A DNA stretch of 6,968 nt from an uncultured Eubacteriales bacterium (GCA_959021945.1 CAUEYG010000074.1:1-6968); one strand, 5' to 3'; counted from the first letter of the stretch, positions 1 to 6,637 are shown. Translations and numbers: made by a program. Notes: generated by a model from the sequence alone, not told the origin.

Positions 1-2159
1 GTTTCCACGCTCTGTTTAAAAAAAGACTCCAAACTTTCATCCTCATTATAAGAATCATTAATCTGCTCCTTAAGGCGCTGCAGCACCGGACCATAATAAT
101 CGGAAAAGCACTTATTTTTCAAAATTTGCTGCATTTCGGGTGTCTTCAGTGTAAATTCATGGTTCTTTCGAATATCAGCCTTGTAAATGTTGTCTGCAGA
201 ATCCAGGTCAAAGAAAAAAGTAGTTCCAGATCTCCTGCATGACCGGTTGATTCTTCCTAAAAACTGCTCTTCACTGTCCAATTTGGAAATATCCTTATAT
301 CCTACATCCATGTCAATATCTACTCCTGCCTCAATAACCTGTGTTGCCACAAGGATAACCCCTTCTCCTTCTGAGTGCCTCATTTGCTCCAAAATCTGTT
401 TTCGTTCCGCCTGGTTGTCATCTCCTGTTATTAAAAAGAAACGGATTCCCAAGTCATTTGTTTCATTCAAAAATTTGTAAAAAGCATAAGCTGATTTCTT
501 TTTAATAAATTCAATAAGGATTTTCTTCGGTTCCTTTAATTGCGCCTTTATATGGGAAAAAAGCGCCTGAAAATCAACCTCTTTTCCCAGCAGTTCATAG
601 GAAATATTCACCCGGTCTTTGAACATGGGATGGGAAAAATATTTTTCCCGATTTTCCACAAGTACGGCTGTACCCTCCGTCTCGTCGGTTAAATAAGAAA
701 GATCCGGCAGCGTAGCAGACATAATAACAACTTTGATATTCAACAGTTCAGCCAAGGCTTTTATAAAAATAATGATTTCAGACCAGATGGTATTTTTATA
801 GCTTTGAATTTCATCCAAAATCATCACACTGTTTGCCAGCTGCATGAAACTAAAAACATCATCTCTCCTTGCACCAAACATGGTTCGAAAAAGGCTCACA
901 TGCGTGGTCAGAATAAAAGGGTAGTTTAGAAACTGCCGGTTTAAAAGGGCGGTTTGATAAAAGACTTTCGTATCAATATCACCTTCCCCTGCCTTTATCG
1001 GAGTAATGGAATTAATGACTGCAATTTTTTCCAGCATTGTATCTGCATCACGAAAGGTCTTTTTTAACACATCCAGATTCTGTTCCACCAATGTATTGAA
1101 TGGATAAATATAAAAAAGTTTTCTCCGTTTCTCATCCAGCATCTGAAATCCCAGGTTCATGGCGGTATTGCTCTTTCCACTGCCGGTTGGCGCTTCCAGG
1201 AAGTAAACAGAAGTGTCTTTCTTCTCCTTCCAAGTTGATTCCACATCTAAGAAAAGTTCGCTTCGCAAGGTGTTAATATTAGAAGAAAAATCAAAATTCC
1301 TGCCATACTGTTCCTTCTCATATTGCCGAATCATCTGCGTCAAGTCAGCTGTTTCAAAATCTGTTTTCAGCAGGTCAATCTGGTCAAAATCTCCAAAGTC
1401 CTTGATCTTCACCCCTTCCATATACTGCGTTGTGGCATAATAGTCAGCAGCCACAAGGAGGGAGTACAAGAGCCTGGTATAAGCAAAGATACCGATTTCT
1501 TGTTTCCGTGAACTTCCCTTCATTGCTTTTTTAAGAAAAGATTGGCACAGCGGTACATTCTCCTCTGATAAGTACTGTAATCCTGCATAACCTTTCATCT
1601 TTTCTCGTGACAGCCCGGCTACAATGTCCTCAGCAGGACCCTCATTAAAACTGGATGCAAATTCATTAAAGTTGGAAAGATCGCTGTGGTGTCTGGAAAT
1701 CACGTAAGCATTTAACAATAGCATCCCCTTTATCATCTTTTGCTCTTTTTTGGAAAAGCCTTGCTGCTCCATCTGTTGTAAGCAGAAATACAAATAAACA
1801 ACAGATGAAAACAAGGCATGGTCTGCTCCAGAAAGAAAAGAGCAGGGCCTTTCCGCAATTTTGTTATGCATACGCGCTCTTTGAAATTCAGGATTGATTT
1901 TACCTGTATCATGAAAGAAGACTGCATATTGAAGCGCTTTCTCAAAGAACCCTTCCACAGTTTCATTCTCAGATGCAAGGTAACACTTCCATAAATTCCG
2001 GAATAGAGGCTGCAGCTTTTTGGCTGTCAAAATTCTTTCGTAAAAGGAAAGGCACAATTCGCTATGGGCTTCCAAAGTTTCTTTTTTTCGCTCTTCCTTT
2101 TCTTTGGGACGATGAGCATAAAATGGCACGCTTAAATCCAGTATTTCTGCTAGTTTCAT
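1..2159 (-). CDS. cas3: Cas3, HD nuclease-helicase of type I-B CRISPR-Cas (C-terminus cut by window edge)
   Basis: Cas3 is the enzyme recruited by target-bound Cascade; it unwinds DNA with ATP and degrades it as single strand. No stop codon occurs in 719 codons read from the ATG at 2159, so the gene continues past position 1; family members are usually about 750-800 residues, so only the tail is missing. The HD nuclease domain comes first, with candidate metal ligands H32, H83-D84 (in FFHDTGK), H114 and H157-H158. The SF2 helicase follows: Walker A APTGSGKS (323-330, K329), Walker B DEIQ (449-452), SAT (481-483), motif V TQVIEAGVDID (606-616) and motif VI GRINR (635-639). All key residues are present, so it should be active. 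The start is set by GGAGG (2165-2169) five bases before the ATG. It follows cas5 after a 59-base gap containing a terminator-like hairpin. As usual in type I-B, nuclease and helicase are in one chain. Confidence 0.96.
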   Translation of the reverse strand, partial: MKLAEILDLSVPFYAHRPKEKEERKKETLEAHSELCLSFYERILTAKKLQPLFRNLWKCYLASENETVEGFFEKALQYAVFFHDTGKINPEFQRARMHNKIAERPCSFLSGADHALFSSVVYLYFCLQQMEQQGFSKKEQKMIKGMLLLNAYVISRHHSDLSNFNEFASSFNEGPAEDIVAGLSREKMKGYAGLQYLSEENVPLCQSFLKKAMKGSSRKQEIGIFAYTRLLYSLLVAADYYATTQYMEGVKIKDFGDFDQIDLLKTDFETADLTQMIRQYEKEQYGRNFDFSSNINTLRSELFLDVESTWKEKKDTSVYFLEAPTGSGKSNTAMNLGFQMLDEKRRKLFYIYPFNTLVEQNLDVLKKTFRDADTMLEKIAVINSITPIKAGEGDIDTKVFYQTALLNRQFLNYPFILTTHVSLFRTMFGARRDDVFSFMQLANSVMILDEIQSYKNTIWSEIIIFIKALAELLNIKVVIMSATLPDLSYLTDETEGTAVLVENREKYFSHPMFKDRVNISYELLGKEVDFQALFSHIKAQLKEPKKILIEFIKKKSAYAFYKFLNETNDLGIRFFLITGDDNQAERKQILEQMRHSEGEGVILVATQVIEAGVDIDMDVGYKDISKLDSEEQFLGRINRSCRRSGTTFFFDLDSADNIYKADIRKNHEFTLKTPEMQQILKNKCFSDYYGPVLQRLKEQINDSYNEDESLESFFKQSVE

Positions 2160-2169
2160 ATATTCCTCC

Positions 2170-2212
2170 AAAACAAACAGGGCATGTCAAAACAAATTTC
2201 TGACACACCCTG
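2170..2212 (-). terminator. Terminator-like hairpin between cas5 and cas3
   Basis: Read on the minus strand, arms CAGGGTGTGTCA (2212-2201) and TGACATGCCCTG (2189-2178) pair over 12 positions, with two adjacent G-U wobbles in the middle and an 11-base loop. The stem is followed at once by TTTGTTTT (2177-2170), then directly by the cas3 Shine-Dalgarno GGAGG. This is the layout of an intrinsic terminator in the operon's direction; read the other way there is no T-tract. Because cas3 lies just downstream and has its own strong ribosome binding site, partial termination (attenuation) or a 3'-end-stabilising hairpin for the Cascade mRNA is more likely than a full stop. The hairpin is seen; its effect is inferred. 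Confidence 0.6.
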
Positions 2213-2218
2213 ATACTC

Positions 2219-2944
2219 TTAAAAAAAGACAATATTTCTTTCTTCTATCTCATAAATCGCACAATCATATTCTTCCACTGGAATATTGGAAAAATAGAAT
2301 TTTTCTAACTCATACAGGTTTGTTGTTTCCTTCAGAGCTTTGGGAAGATATTCTTCATAAAGATATGGCCGGGGCACATCTTCATCAAAATCAAGACTGA
2401 CTTTGTCCTTTAGAAACAAACTATGAATTCGCTTTTCCTCCATATCAGAAACCAGCTGTGCCTGACAAACCTGTACGTTGCCCAAATCAGCCGGATGGTC
2501 GTTGCTCCCCAGGTAAGGTAAGTAAATGCACCTCCTCTGCGTCAGAAAGTCCTTTATTTTCACACCTTCCTCATGGTCCAGCTTTACATAAATCTCCCAT
2601 TTAGGCTCTTCCAGCCATTGCTGCTTTACAATGAGATTACCGCCCTGTTCTGTAGATGCATAACCTACTGAGTTATTAAAACTTTGAATTTTTTTAGAAA
2701 AAGTACCCTTGCTCTTTTCTGCCGGTGCAATGGAAATCTCCAGGTCCTTTAGCATATCATAAAACTCAGGATAACGATCTCCCGGCTTCATCTGTCCATA
2801 GCCGTTATAGCCCAATATGGCACCAAATATACCTAAAAGCGCTACCTTATGAAGATTTCCGTAAGTGAAATAATAATAGGTATTTACTTCCGGCTTTCGA
2901 AAAAAGGCGTCTTTTCCCGATAACGTAAATTTCAAAACTTCCAT
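2219..2944 (-). CDS. cas5: Cas5, type I-B Cascade subunit
   Basis: 241 residues. Cas5 is the RAMP-fold subunit that holds the 5' handle of the crRNA at the foot of the Cascade backbone, next to Cas8b and the first Cas7. The N-terminus reads as a first beta strand (MEVLKFTLSG), followed by a FFRKPEVNTYYYFTYGN stretch and a glycine-rich LLGIFGAILGYNGYG segment (residues 37-50), which I recognise as typical of I-B (Hmari-type) Cas5 proteins. Length is normal. The ATG start is supported by AGGAG about eight bases upstream; this site overlaps the TAG stop of cas7, leaving only nine bases between the genes and suggesting translational coupling. Processing of crRNA is left to Cas6, so this Cas5 is expected to be structural only. 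The assignment rests on sequence recall plus position between cas7 and cas3. Confidence 0.92.
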   Translation of the reverse strand: MEVLKFTLSGKDAFFRKPEVNTYYYFTYGNLHKVALLGIFGAILGYNGYGQMKPGDRYPEFYDMLKDLEISIAPAEKSKGTFSKKIQSFNNSVGYASTEQGGNLIVKQQWLEEPKWEIYVKLDHEEGVKIKDFLTQRRCIYLPYLGSNDHPADLGNVQVCQAQLVSDMEEKRIHSLFLKDKVSLDFDEDVPRPYLYEEYLPKALKETTNLYELEKFYFSNIPVEEYDCAIYEIEERNIVFF

Positions 2945-2953
2945 AAGCAGCTC

Positions 2954-3919
2954 CTAAATCTGTTTTTGGGTGAAAATATGAAAGAGTTTTGCTTCCTGAA
3001 TGTCCTGTTTTAATTCTGTAGTATGCGGGTTATAATAGATTTCCACATTTTGAATCCGATCTTTTACATCATTGAGAATCTGGCTGCACTCAAGTGTAAT
3101 CTGATTTTTTTCCTCACCCTTTTCAAAGGAAATGTATTCTGCCAGATTTGGAAGATACAAGTCTTCATCTGTCTCAACAAAAATTCCCAGCTCATTTTCA
3201 CATCCTGCTTTTGCATTGGTTGCATAAGATGTTGCAGCTGTCAGTGCAGCTTTTTTAAAGGCATCATAATCCTCCTGAGTATAGCCTTCTGTCACGCCCA
3301 GTTCCACAAATTCCTTATAGGCCATTGGGTTAATCGCAAAGGAATAAAAATAATGGGCTTCATCGCTGATAATCTTAGAACCCAAAGTGGAGTTTTTTGC
3401 ATCCTCTCCTTCTTCCCCGCTTTTCTTGGCTGATTTTTCCTTTGCCTTTGGATCACGAAACGGAGACAAAATGGGTTGTTCAAAGGCCTGAGACTCTTCA
3501 TATTTATTGAATCCTTGTCCAAATTGTACTGCACCTGTAATGGAAATATTATTGCTGGCCTCTGCAAAAGTAGCTCCAAAGTTTTTCACATCAATAGCCT
3601 TAAAGAGGTTGATTAACACTTGTTTTCCATCTTTTTCATCCTTTAAGTCCTTTATTTGAAACAGTTCTTCATACCTTTCCTTGAGGGTCTTTGGAATCAA
3701 ACGCACTTCGTTTTTCTTCCCTTCGCTAAAGCACATGGATTTTATATATAACACTTTTTCGCCTTGGTTTTCCCACATTTTTTTCATAGGATATTTGAAT
3801 GCCTTATCGCTGCCAAAGACCTGGCCTTCCGCAGTGGTTTTGGGATAGCCGGAAAAATCTGCGTTCCAGTTTGCCATCAGGGCTGAAATTCCTAATACTC
3901 CATAAACTCGTTTATTCAT
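2954..3919 (-). CDS. cas7: Cas7 (Csh2-like), Cascade backbone subunit
   Basis: 321 residues from the ATG at 3919. Cas7 polymerises along the crRNA spacer and forms the Cascade backbone. The N-terminus (RVYGVLGISALMANWNADF, then GYPKT and EGQVFGSDKA) and the ITGAVQFGQG motif (residues 128-137) fit the Csh2 branch of I-B Cas7 proteins. A charged, low-complexity stretch at about 156-180 (KAKEKSAKKSGEEGEDAKN) looks like a flexible surface loop. The reading frame is open for seven more codons upstream from an alternative start at 3940, but I chose 3919 because a clear AAGGAG lies just before it and the family begins near here; the extra residues (MRKRRKK) would simply encode that ribosome binding site. 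The gene overlaps the end of cas8b by eight bases, so translation is probably coupled. Cas7 is needed in several copies per complex, consistent with its strong ribosome binding site. Confidence 0.93.
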   Translation of the reverse strand: MNKRVYGVLGISALMANWNADFSGYPKTTAEGQVFGSDKAFKYPMKKMWENQGEKVLYIKSMCFSEGKKNEVRLIPKTLKERYEELFQIKDLKDEKDGKQVLINLFKAIDVKNFGATFAEASNNISITGAVQFGQGFNKYEESQAFEQPILSPFRDPKAKEKSAKKSGEEGEDAKNSTLGSKIISDEAHYFYSFAINPMAYKEFVELGVTEGYTQEDYDAFKKAALTAATSYATNAKAGCENELGIFVETDEDLYLPNLAEYISFEKGEEKNQITLECSQILNDVKDRIQNVEIYYNPHTTELKQDIQEAKLFHIFTQKQI

Positions 3920-4292
3920 TTTCTTTCTCCTTTTTCTCAAAAATTACATTGTCTGATAAAAGTCCGCTTATGATCATTTCCTGGTTAACCGGCTGCTCCG
4001 GCTTGTGCTGCATAATCCTGCTTAAAAGCTGTTTCACCCTTCTGTCTGTTTCGTTGATATCATAATTGTATTTTTTAAATAATCTGCCCATCTCCTCTTT
4101 CATTTTTTCGTCAGATTTTGTATTTAAAAATGGATTTACAAAGGACAATGGCTTTTTTGCTGTCTTGCTTTTTGAAATAAAGTAAGCAACCATTTGACCT
4201 ACTGCAAAATAATATTCTTCATCTTCTGAAAAGCTCCAAGTACCCTCTTTGGAATACATATGATTTCTCAACGCTTCTTCTATTTTATACAT
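3912..4292 (-). CDS. cas11b: Probable Cas11b small subunit from an internal start within cas8b
   Basis: In types I-B, I-C and I-D the Cascade small subunit is known to be translated from an internal start inside cas8/cas10d, in the same frame. Here the ATG at 4290-4292 (residue M459 of Cas8b) has GGAGG at 4298-4302 with a five-base spacer, as good a ribosome binding site as any in the operon. It would give a 126-residue product starting MYKIEEALRNHMY, close to the usual small-subunit size, and the segment is rich in predicted helix, as Cas11 proteins are. Cas11 lines the belly of Cascade and steadies the displaced and target strands. A second possible start, ATG at 4304 (130 residues), has only a weak GGTGA three bases upstream. 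No separate cas11 gene is visible in the operon, which supports the reading. Expression is inferred. Confidence 0.72.
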   Translation of the reverse strand: MYKIEEALRNHMYSKEGTWSFSEDEEYYFAVGQMVAYFISKSKTAKKPLSFVNPFLNTKSDEKMKEEMGRLFKKYNYDINETDRRVKQLLSRIMQHKPEQPVNQEMIISGLLSDNVIFEKKEKENE

Positions 4293-5666
4293 TCGTGCCT
4301 CCATTTCACCGTTTTGTGCAAAATAATCGTGCAAGGACCATCGTAGATTTAATTGTTTTTTCGCTTTCTTTAAGTAACCTTTGTTAATAGAGCTAATAAT
4401 CAGCCCTTGCGAAATTTGACGCAGCAGCGGCGCCACGTCAGTATTATCATTGGCATACAGCCACAGATGGATTTTGGACCTTGCTTTCAACAGACTGTTT
4501 AAAAGAACACTGTCCCGAATCAATAAATCCCCTGGCTCTGTATAATAGTTACCTCTCAAACAGTTGTTGAAAAAAAACTCATCAATCAGTGCTTCCAGTT
4601 CTCCTCTGTCATAAAGGATTCGCCCTGTATCCTCTTCTTCTATTTTTATAATTGCTTTGTATGCAAAAGGAGGTTTTAATTTAGGGCTATGGCAGGGAAC
4701 TGGCTGAAAGTCTTGTATTGCCACCTCGTTTTTTTCTTTTCGAATCCGCATATAATAGCCTGTCAAGTCTCTGTCTAATTTCTCTCCCGGTCGTTTTCCC
4801 ACAATGCAGCCGTTTTCCGAGTCAAAGTAAATGTCATATTTCCCCATGGAGACAAGGCCCATAAGGTAATCAAAAAACTGGGACTGGAGCATGACTTCTT
4901 GTTGGTCCAAAAGGTAAGGAAGTTCCATATTACCCCTGGTGCGGTTTGCCAGAAATGGCTTTTTTGAATTCATCCCCATATTGTCATTGGGCAGTCCATA
5001 AATGGTTCCGTCAACTTCCTGATTATAATCAGTGCTGTTGTATATATTGGGAAGTATGTAACGCAGCCCCTCCTGTTTATATAAGGCTTTTGTTTCCTCC
5101 TCATCTTCCAGAATAAAAAAGAGTTTCAGATAATCCTTTTTTTCTAAGTCCAGGTCCAGTGAAAAAATATGGGACAAAATCCATTCCTGAATTTCTACTG
5201 CCAATGCATGATTGAAAGAATCTAAACTTGCTTCCACCTGATTGTACAATTCCATTGATTTCTTTTTTTTCTGGTATTTTTGTTTTGGGTCCTCTAAAAC
5301 TTGAAAATATGTGTTAATCGTATCCTCTGTCAGTTTTTTCTCTTTCAGGCTTTCCTTTTTAACTGCAAAAGAGAGGTAGTTATTGCTGTGAATTGTCTTT
5401 GAAGAGTCTATTGGTTTGTTCATTTCAATCAGCTTGCTGTAATAATCCAGGAAACACACTAGCGGAAACTTCCCATGCTCTCTCCCTTCCAGCCTTTTTT
5501 CTTTTTTATTGTATCGAATATCAAAAGGCGTTTCGGGGACAAATTTTCCTTCTTTTTTTTGAATCAAAAGGTAAGTGCCTTCTTTTGGAACATAGTTATC
5601 CAAAAGATATCGTTCCCCTTTTTCTTGGAAGTTTTTTGCAAAAATTTCAACGCAATCTTTTAACAC
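3912..5666 (-). CDS. cas8b: Cas8b (Csh1-like), large subunit of type I-B Cascade
   Basis: 584 residues. Cas8b is the large subunit that recognises the PAM, starts DNA unwinding and docks Cas3. I assign it from its length, from its place between cas6 and cas7, and from general resemblance to Csh1-family proteins; these diverge widely and I see no zinc-binding cysteine cluster or catalytic motif. The start codon is GTG (5664-5666), preceded by AGGGGG (5675-5680) eight bases upstream inside the end of cas6; no ATG lies nearby in frame, the first internal Met being near residue 82. The cas6 stop is three bases away and in the same frame (TAA-GCT-GTG). The last 126 residues, a helical charged region, probably also make a separate protein, Cas11b. 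Two runs of eight A (coding strand, about 5263-5270 and 5552-5559) in the 5' half are potential slippage sites. Confidence 0.9.
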   Translation of the reverse strand: MLKDCVEIFAKNFQEKGERYLLDNYVPKEGTYLLIQKKEGKFVPETPFDIRYNKKEKRLEGREHGKFPLVCFLDYYSKLIEMNKPIDSSKTIHSNNYLSFAVKKESLKEKKLTEDTINTYFQVLEDPKQKYQKKKKSMELYNQVEASLDSFNHALAVEIQEWILSHIFSLDLDLEKKDYLKLFFILEDEEETKALYKQEGLRYILPNIYNSTDYNQEVDGTIYGLPNDNMGMNSKKPFLANRTRGNMELPYLLDQQEVMLQSQFFDYLMGLVSMGKYDIYFDSENGCIVGKRPGEKLDRDLTGYYMRIRKEKNEVAIQDFQPVPCHSPKLKPPFAYKAIIKIEEEDTGRILYDRGELEALIDEFFFNNCLRGNYYTEPGDLLIRDSVLLNSLLKARSKIHLWLYANDNTDVAPLLRQISQGLIISSINKGYLKKAKKQLNLRWSLHDYFAQNGEMEARMYKIEEALRNHMYSKEGTWSFSEDEEYYFAVGQMVAYFISKSKTAKKPLSFVNPFLNTKSDEKMKEEMGRLFKKYNYDINETDRRVKQLLSRIMQHKPEQPVNQEMIISGLLSDNVIFEKKEKENE

Positions 5667-5669
5667 AGC

Positions 5670-6374
5670 TTATACCCCCTTTGCTGGGCGATAGTTGACA
5701 TAACCTGCACCGCGGCTTCCTAGTTCTCCAACTCCTGCGGCTAGAGCCATGTAAGCTAGATTCTGAGCAGACGGATTATCCGCAACTTGCATTTCCAATT
5801 TATCGCCTAATAGTGTAATTTTTTTATAGGGCACTGCAATAGGCTTGTGGTTGGTAAGCTCAAAGCTTGTCCACAAATCAAAGTCTTCATCTAACACTGT
5901 ATCATTAAAATAGTTAAACTTTTTAATAAGGTTGGTTTTCATAGCTTTTTGGTAATCTGCAAAGCTAATATTTCCCTTCCAGTATCCCCCCTCTTCACAT
6001 TTCATGATAGCCGGGGTCAGAGTATATAGCTTTTCAATAGGCTTTTCCGGAATAATCCATATTTCTGTTGCCAGCCCCTTTAATAAGGGAGTTTCCATGC
6101 GGGGCAGCATTTCAACAAGGTATTGAGCCAACTTGCTGTCTAAAGTTCGGATTGTAAAAGTGCAGAGGGTATCTTTTTTATAGATGCCTTGTTTGTTTAC
6201 GGGGGCCAAGCCAGAAAAGCTGTATGGTTTGTATGTATTCTGCTGATGCAATGTTGTCCATTCTTCCCTTTGGCACAAAGTTTTATCAATAAGCCCTGCA
6301 ATAGCAGCTGAAGCCTTTTGCTGAATAATATCGGACAAGAGATATACCCGCAGCTTGATGGATATTATTTGCAT
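5670..6374 (-). CDS. cas6: Cas6, CRISPR RNA endoribonuclease
   Basis: 234 residues from the ATG at 6374. Cas6 cuts the repeat in the CRISPR precursor transcript, leaving the 8-nt 5' handle on each crRNA. The fold is two ferredoxin-like domains. The sequence shows the family pattern LHQQNTYKPYSFSGL with H43 as the likely catalytic histidine, and a C-terminal glycine-rich RNA-binding loop GVGELGSRGAGY (214-225), the hallmark of Cas6. Two starts are possible: GTG at 6383 (237 residues) and ATG at 6374. Tandem AAGGA boxes lie at 6385-6395; the nearer one is ten bases from the ATG but only one from the GTG, while the further one suits the GTG. I prefer the ATG because the first beta strand then begins at once (MQIISIKLRVYL). 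It is the first gene of the operon and sits behind the promoter at 6457-6484. Its stop lies three bases before the cas8b start. Confidence 0.94.
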   Translation of the reverse strand: MQIISIKLRVYLLSDIIQQKASAAIAGLIDKTLCQREEWTTLHQQNTYKPYSFSGLAPVNKQGIYKKDTLCTFTIRTLDSKLAQYLVEMLPRMETPLLKGLATEIWIIPEKPIEKLYTLTPAIMKCEEGGYWKGNISFADYQKAMKTNLIKKFNYFNDTVLDEDFDLWTSFELTNHKPIAVPYKKITLLGDKLEMQVADNPSAQNLAYMALAAGVGELGSRGAGYVNYRPAKGV

Positions 6375-6456
6375 TTTTATCACGTCCTTTCCTTACGACC
6401 GCTTTATTGAAAAAATTATTTATTTTACTGCAACTTTTTCGGCTTACTTTCTATCT

Positions 6457-6484
6457 ATAATACCATAATTTTCTAATAAGTCAA
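6457..6484 (-). promoter_or_regulatory. Sigma-A-type promoter of the cas operon
   Basis: On the minus strand TTGACT (6484-6479) is followed after 16 bases by TATTAT (6462-6457), close to the TTGACA/TATAAT consensus. Transcription should begin near 6450, giving a leader of about 70-75 bases before cas6 without any ATG-started ORF. It is the best promoter match in the upstream region. The palindrome at 6495-6530 and the site matched by the spacer-like element (6498-6518) lie just upstream of the -35 box, so anything bound there could block RNA polymerase. Confidence 0.7.
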
Positions 6485-6494
6485 TCTATATACT

Positions 6495-6530
6495 TTTATT
6501 ATTTCATAGTTTTGACTATGAAATAATAAA
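6495..6530. repeat. Perfect 16-bp palindrome with 4-base loop upstream of the cas promoter
   Basis: TTTATTATTTCATAGT (6495-6510) and ACTATGAAATAATAAA (6515-6530) are exact reverse complements around TTTG. It ends about ten bases from the -35 box. It could be an operator for a dimeric regulator, a cruciform, or in RNA a stable hairpin with a CAAA loop on the minus strand. There is no T-tract on either side, so it is not a standard terminator. One half plus the loop is repeated, with one mismatch, 88 bases upstream in the spacer-like segment at 6586-6606. Confidence 0.85.
6498..6518 (-). promoter_or_regulatory. Putative self-target (protospacer) of the CreR-like mini-crRNA
   Basis: Read on the minus strand this 21-base site is identical to the start of the spacer-like stretch (6606-6586) except at position 7 (A here, G in the spacer). 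The five bases on its 5' (PAM) side are TTTCA; TCA-type PAMs are, from memory, used by some clostridial I-B systems. In the mini-array the same position is GAAAC, repeat-like rather than PAM-like, as self/non-self discrimination would require. A full Cascade footprint of about 36 bases from 6518 would reach the -35 box at 6484. The match is seen; targeting is inferred. Confidence 0.5.
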
Positions 6531-6547
6531 CAAAAATGCTCTTTTAT

Positions 6548-6637
6548 CAAAAAACACATCTCATGTTACAGTTCAAAATCAAGAAATTATTTCATAGTTC
6601 TGACTAGTTTCAAAACGCCGCTGCGTTGCAGTTCATA
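6548..6637 (-). CRISPR. Putative CreR-like mini-array: degenerate repeat - spacer-like segment - degenerate repeat
   Basis: Reading on the minus strand, unit 1 (about 6637-6607) and unit 2 (6577-6548) share TGAACTG, one differing base, then AAC. Each can then form a small hairpin with different bases: AACGC/GCGTT in unit 1 and ACAT/ATGT in unit 2. Each ends in a T-rich TTTTGA stretch. Unit 1 ends TTTGAAAC, like the common ATTGAAAC crRNA handle. Unit 2 contains TAACATGAGATGT, which I recall as the core of 30-nt I-B repeats of clostridia. Between them lie 29 bases (6606-6578), shorter than a normal I-B spacer; the first 21 match the cas promoter region with one mismatch and the rest do not. This fits a Cas-regulating RNA that Cas6 would process and Cascade would use for repression. 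Unit 1 is the weaker match, no clear promoter precedes it, and the true array repeat is not in the window for comparison. Confidence 0.5.

Noticed and set aside
187..480. Plus-strand open frame of 97 codons opposite cas3
   Set aside because: It lies wholly antisense to the helicase region of Cas3, whose motifs V and VI fit exactly; no domain or convincing ribosome binding site.
1733..1978. Minus-strand open frame of 81 codons inside cas3
   Set aside because: It is out of frame with the HD domain of Cas3, whose HD motif residues are encoded in the same stretch.
3023..3433. Plus-strand open frame of 136 codons, cysteine- and phenylalanine-rich, resembling a membrane protein
   Set aside because: It is the mirror of cas7; the apparent hydrophobicity comes from reading lysine and glutamate codons in reverse.
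2954..3940. Longer Cas7 reading frame starting at 3940
   Set aside because: The extra MRKRRKK residues come from translating the AAGGAG ribosome binding site of the start at 3919.
6495..6530. Palindrome as a rho-independent terminator
   Set aside because: The stem is almost all A-T and no T-tract follows on either strand.
6457..6637. A full CRISPR array or leader next to cas6
   Set aside because: Only two degenerate units with one short spacer are present; there is no run of identical repeats in the window.
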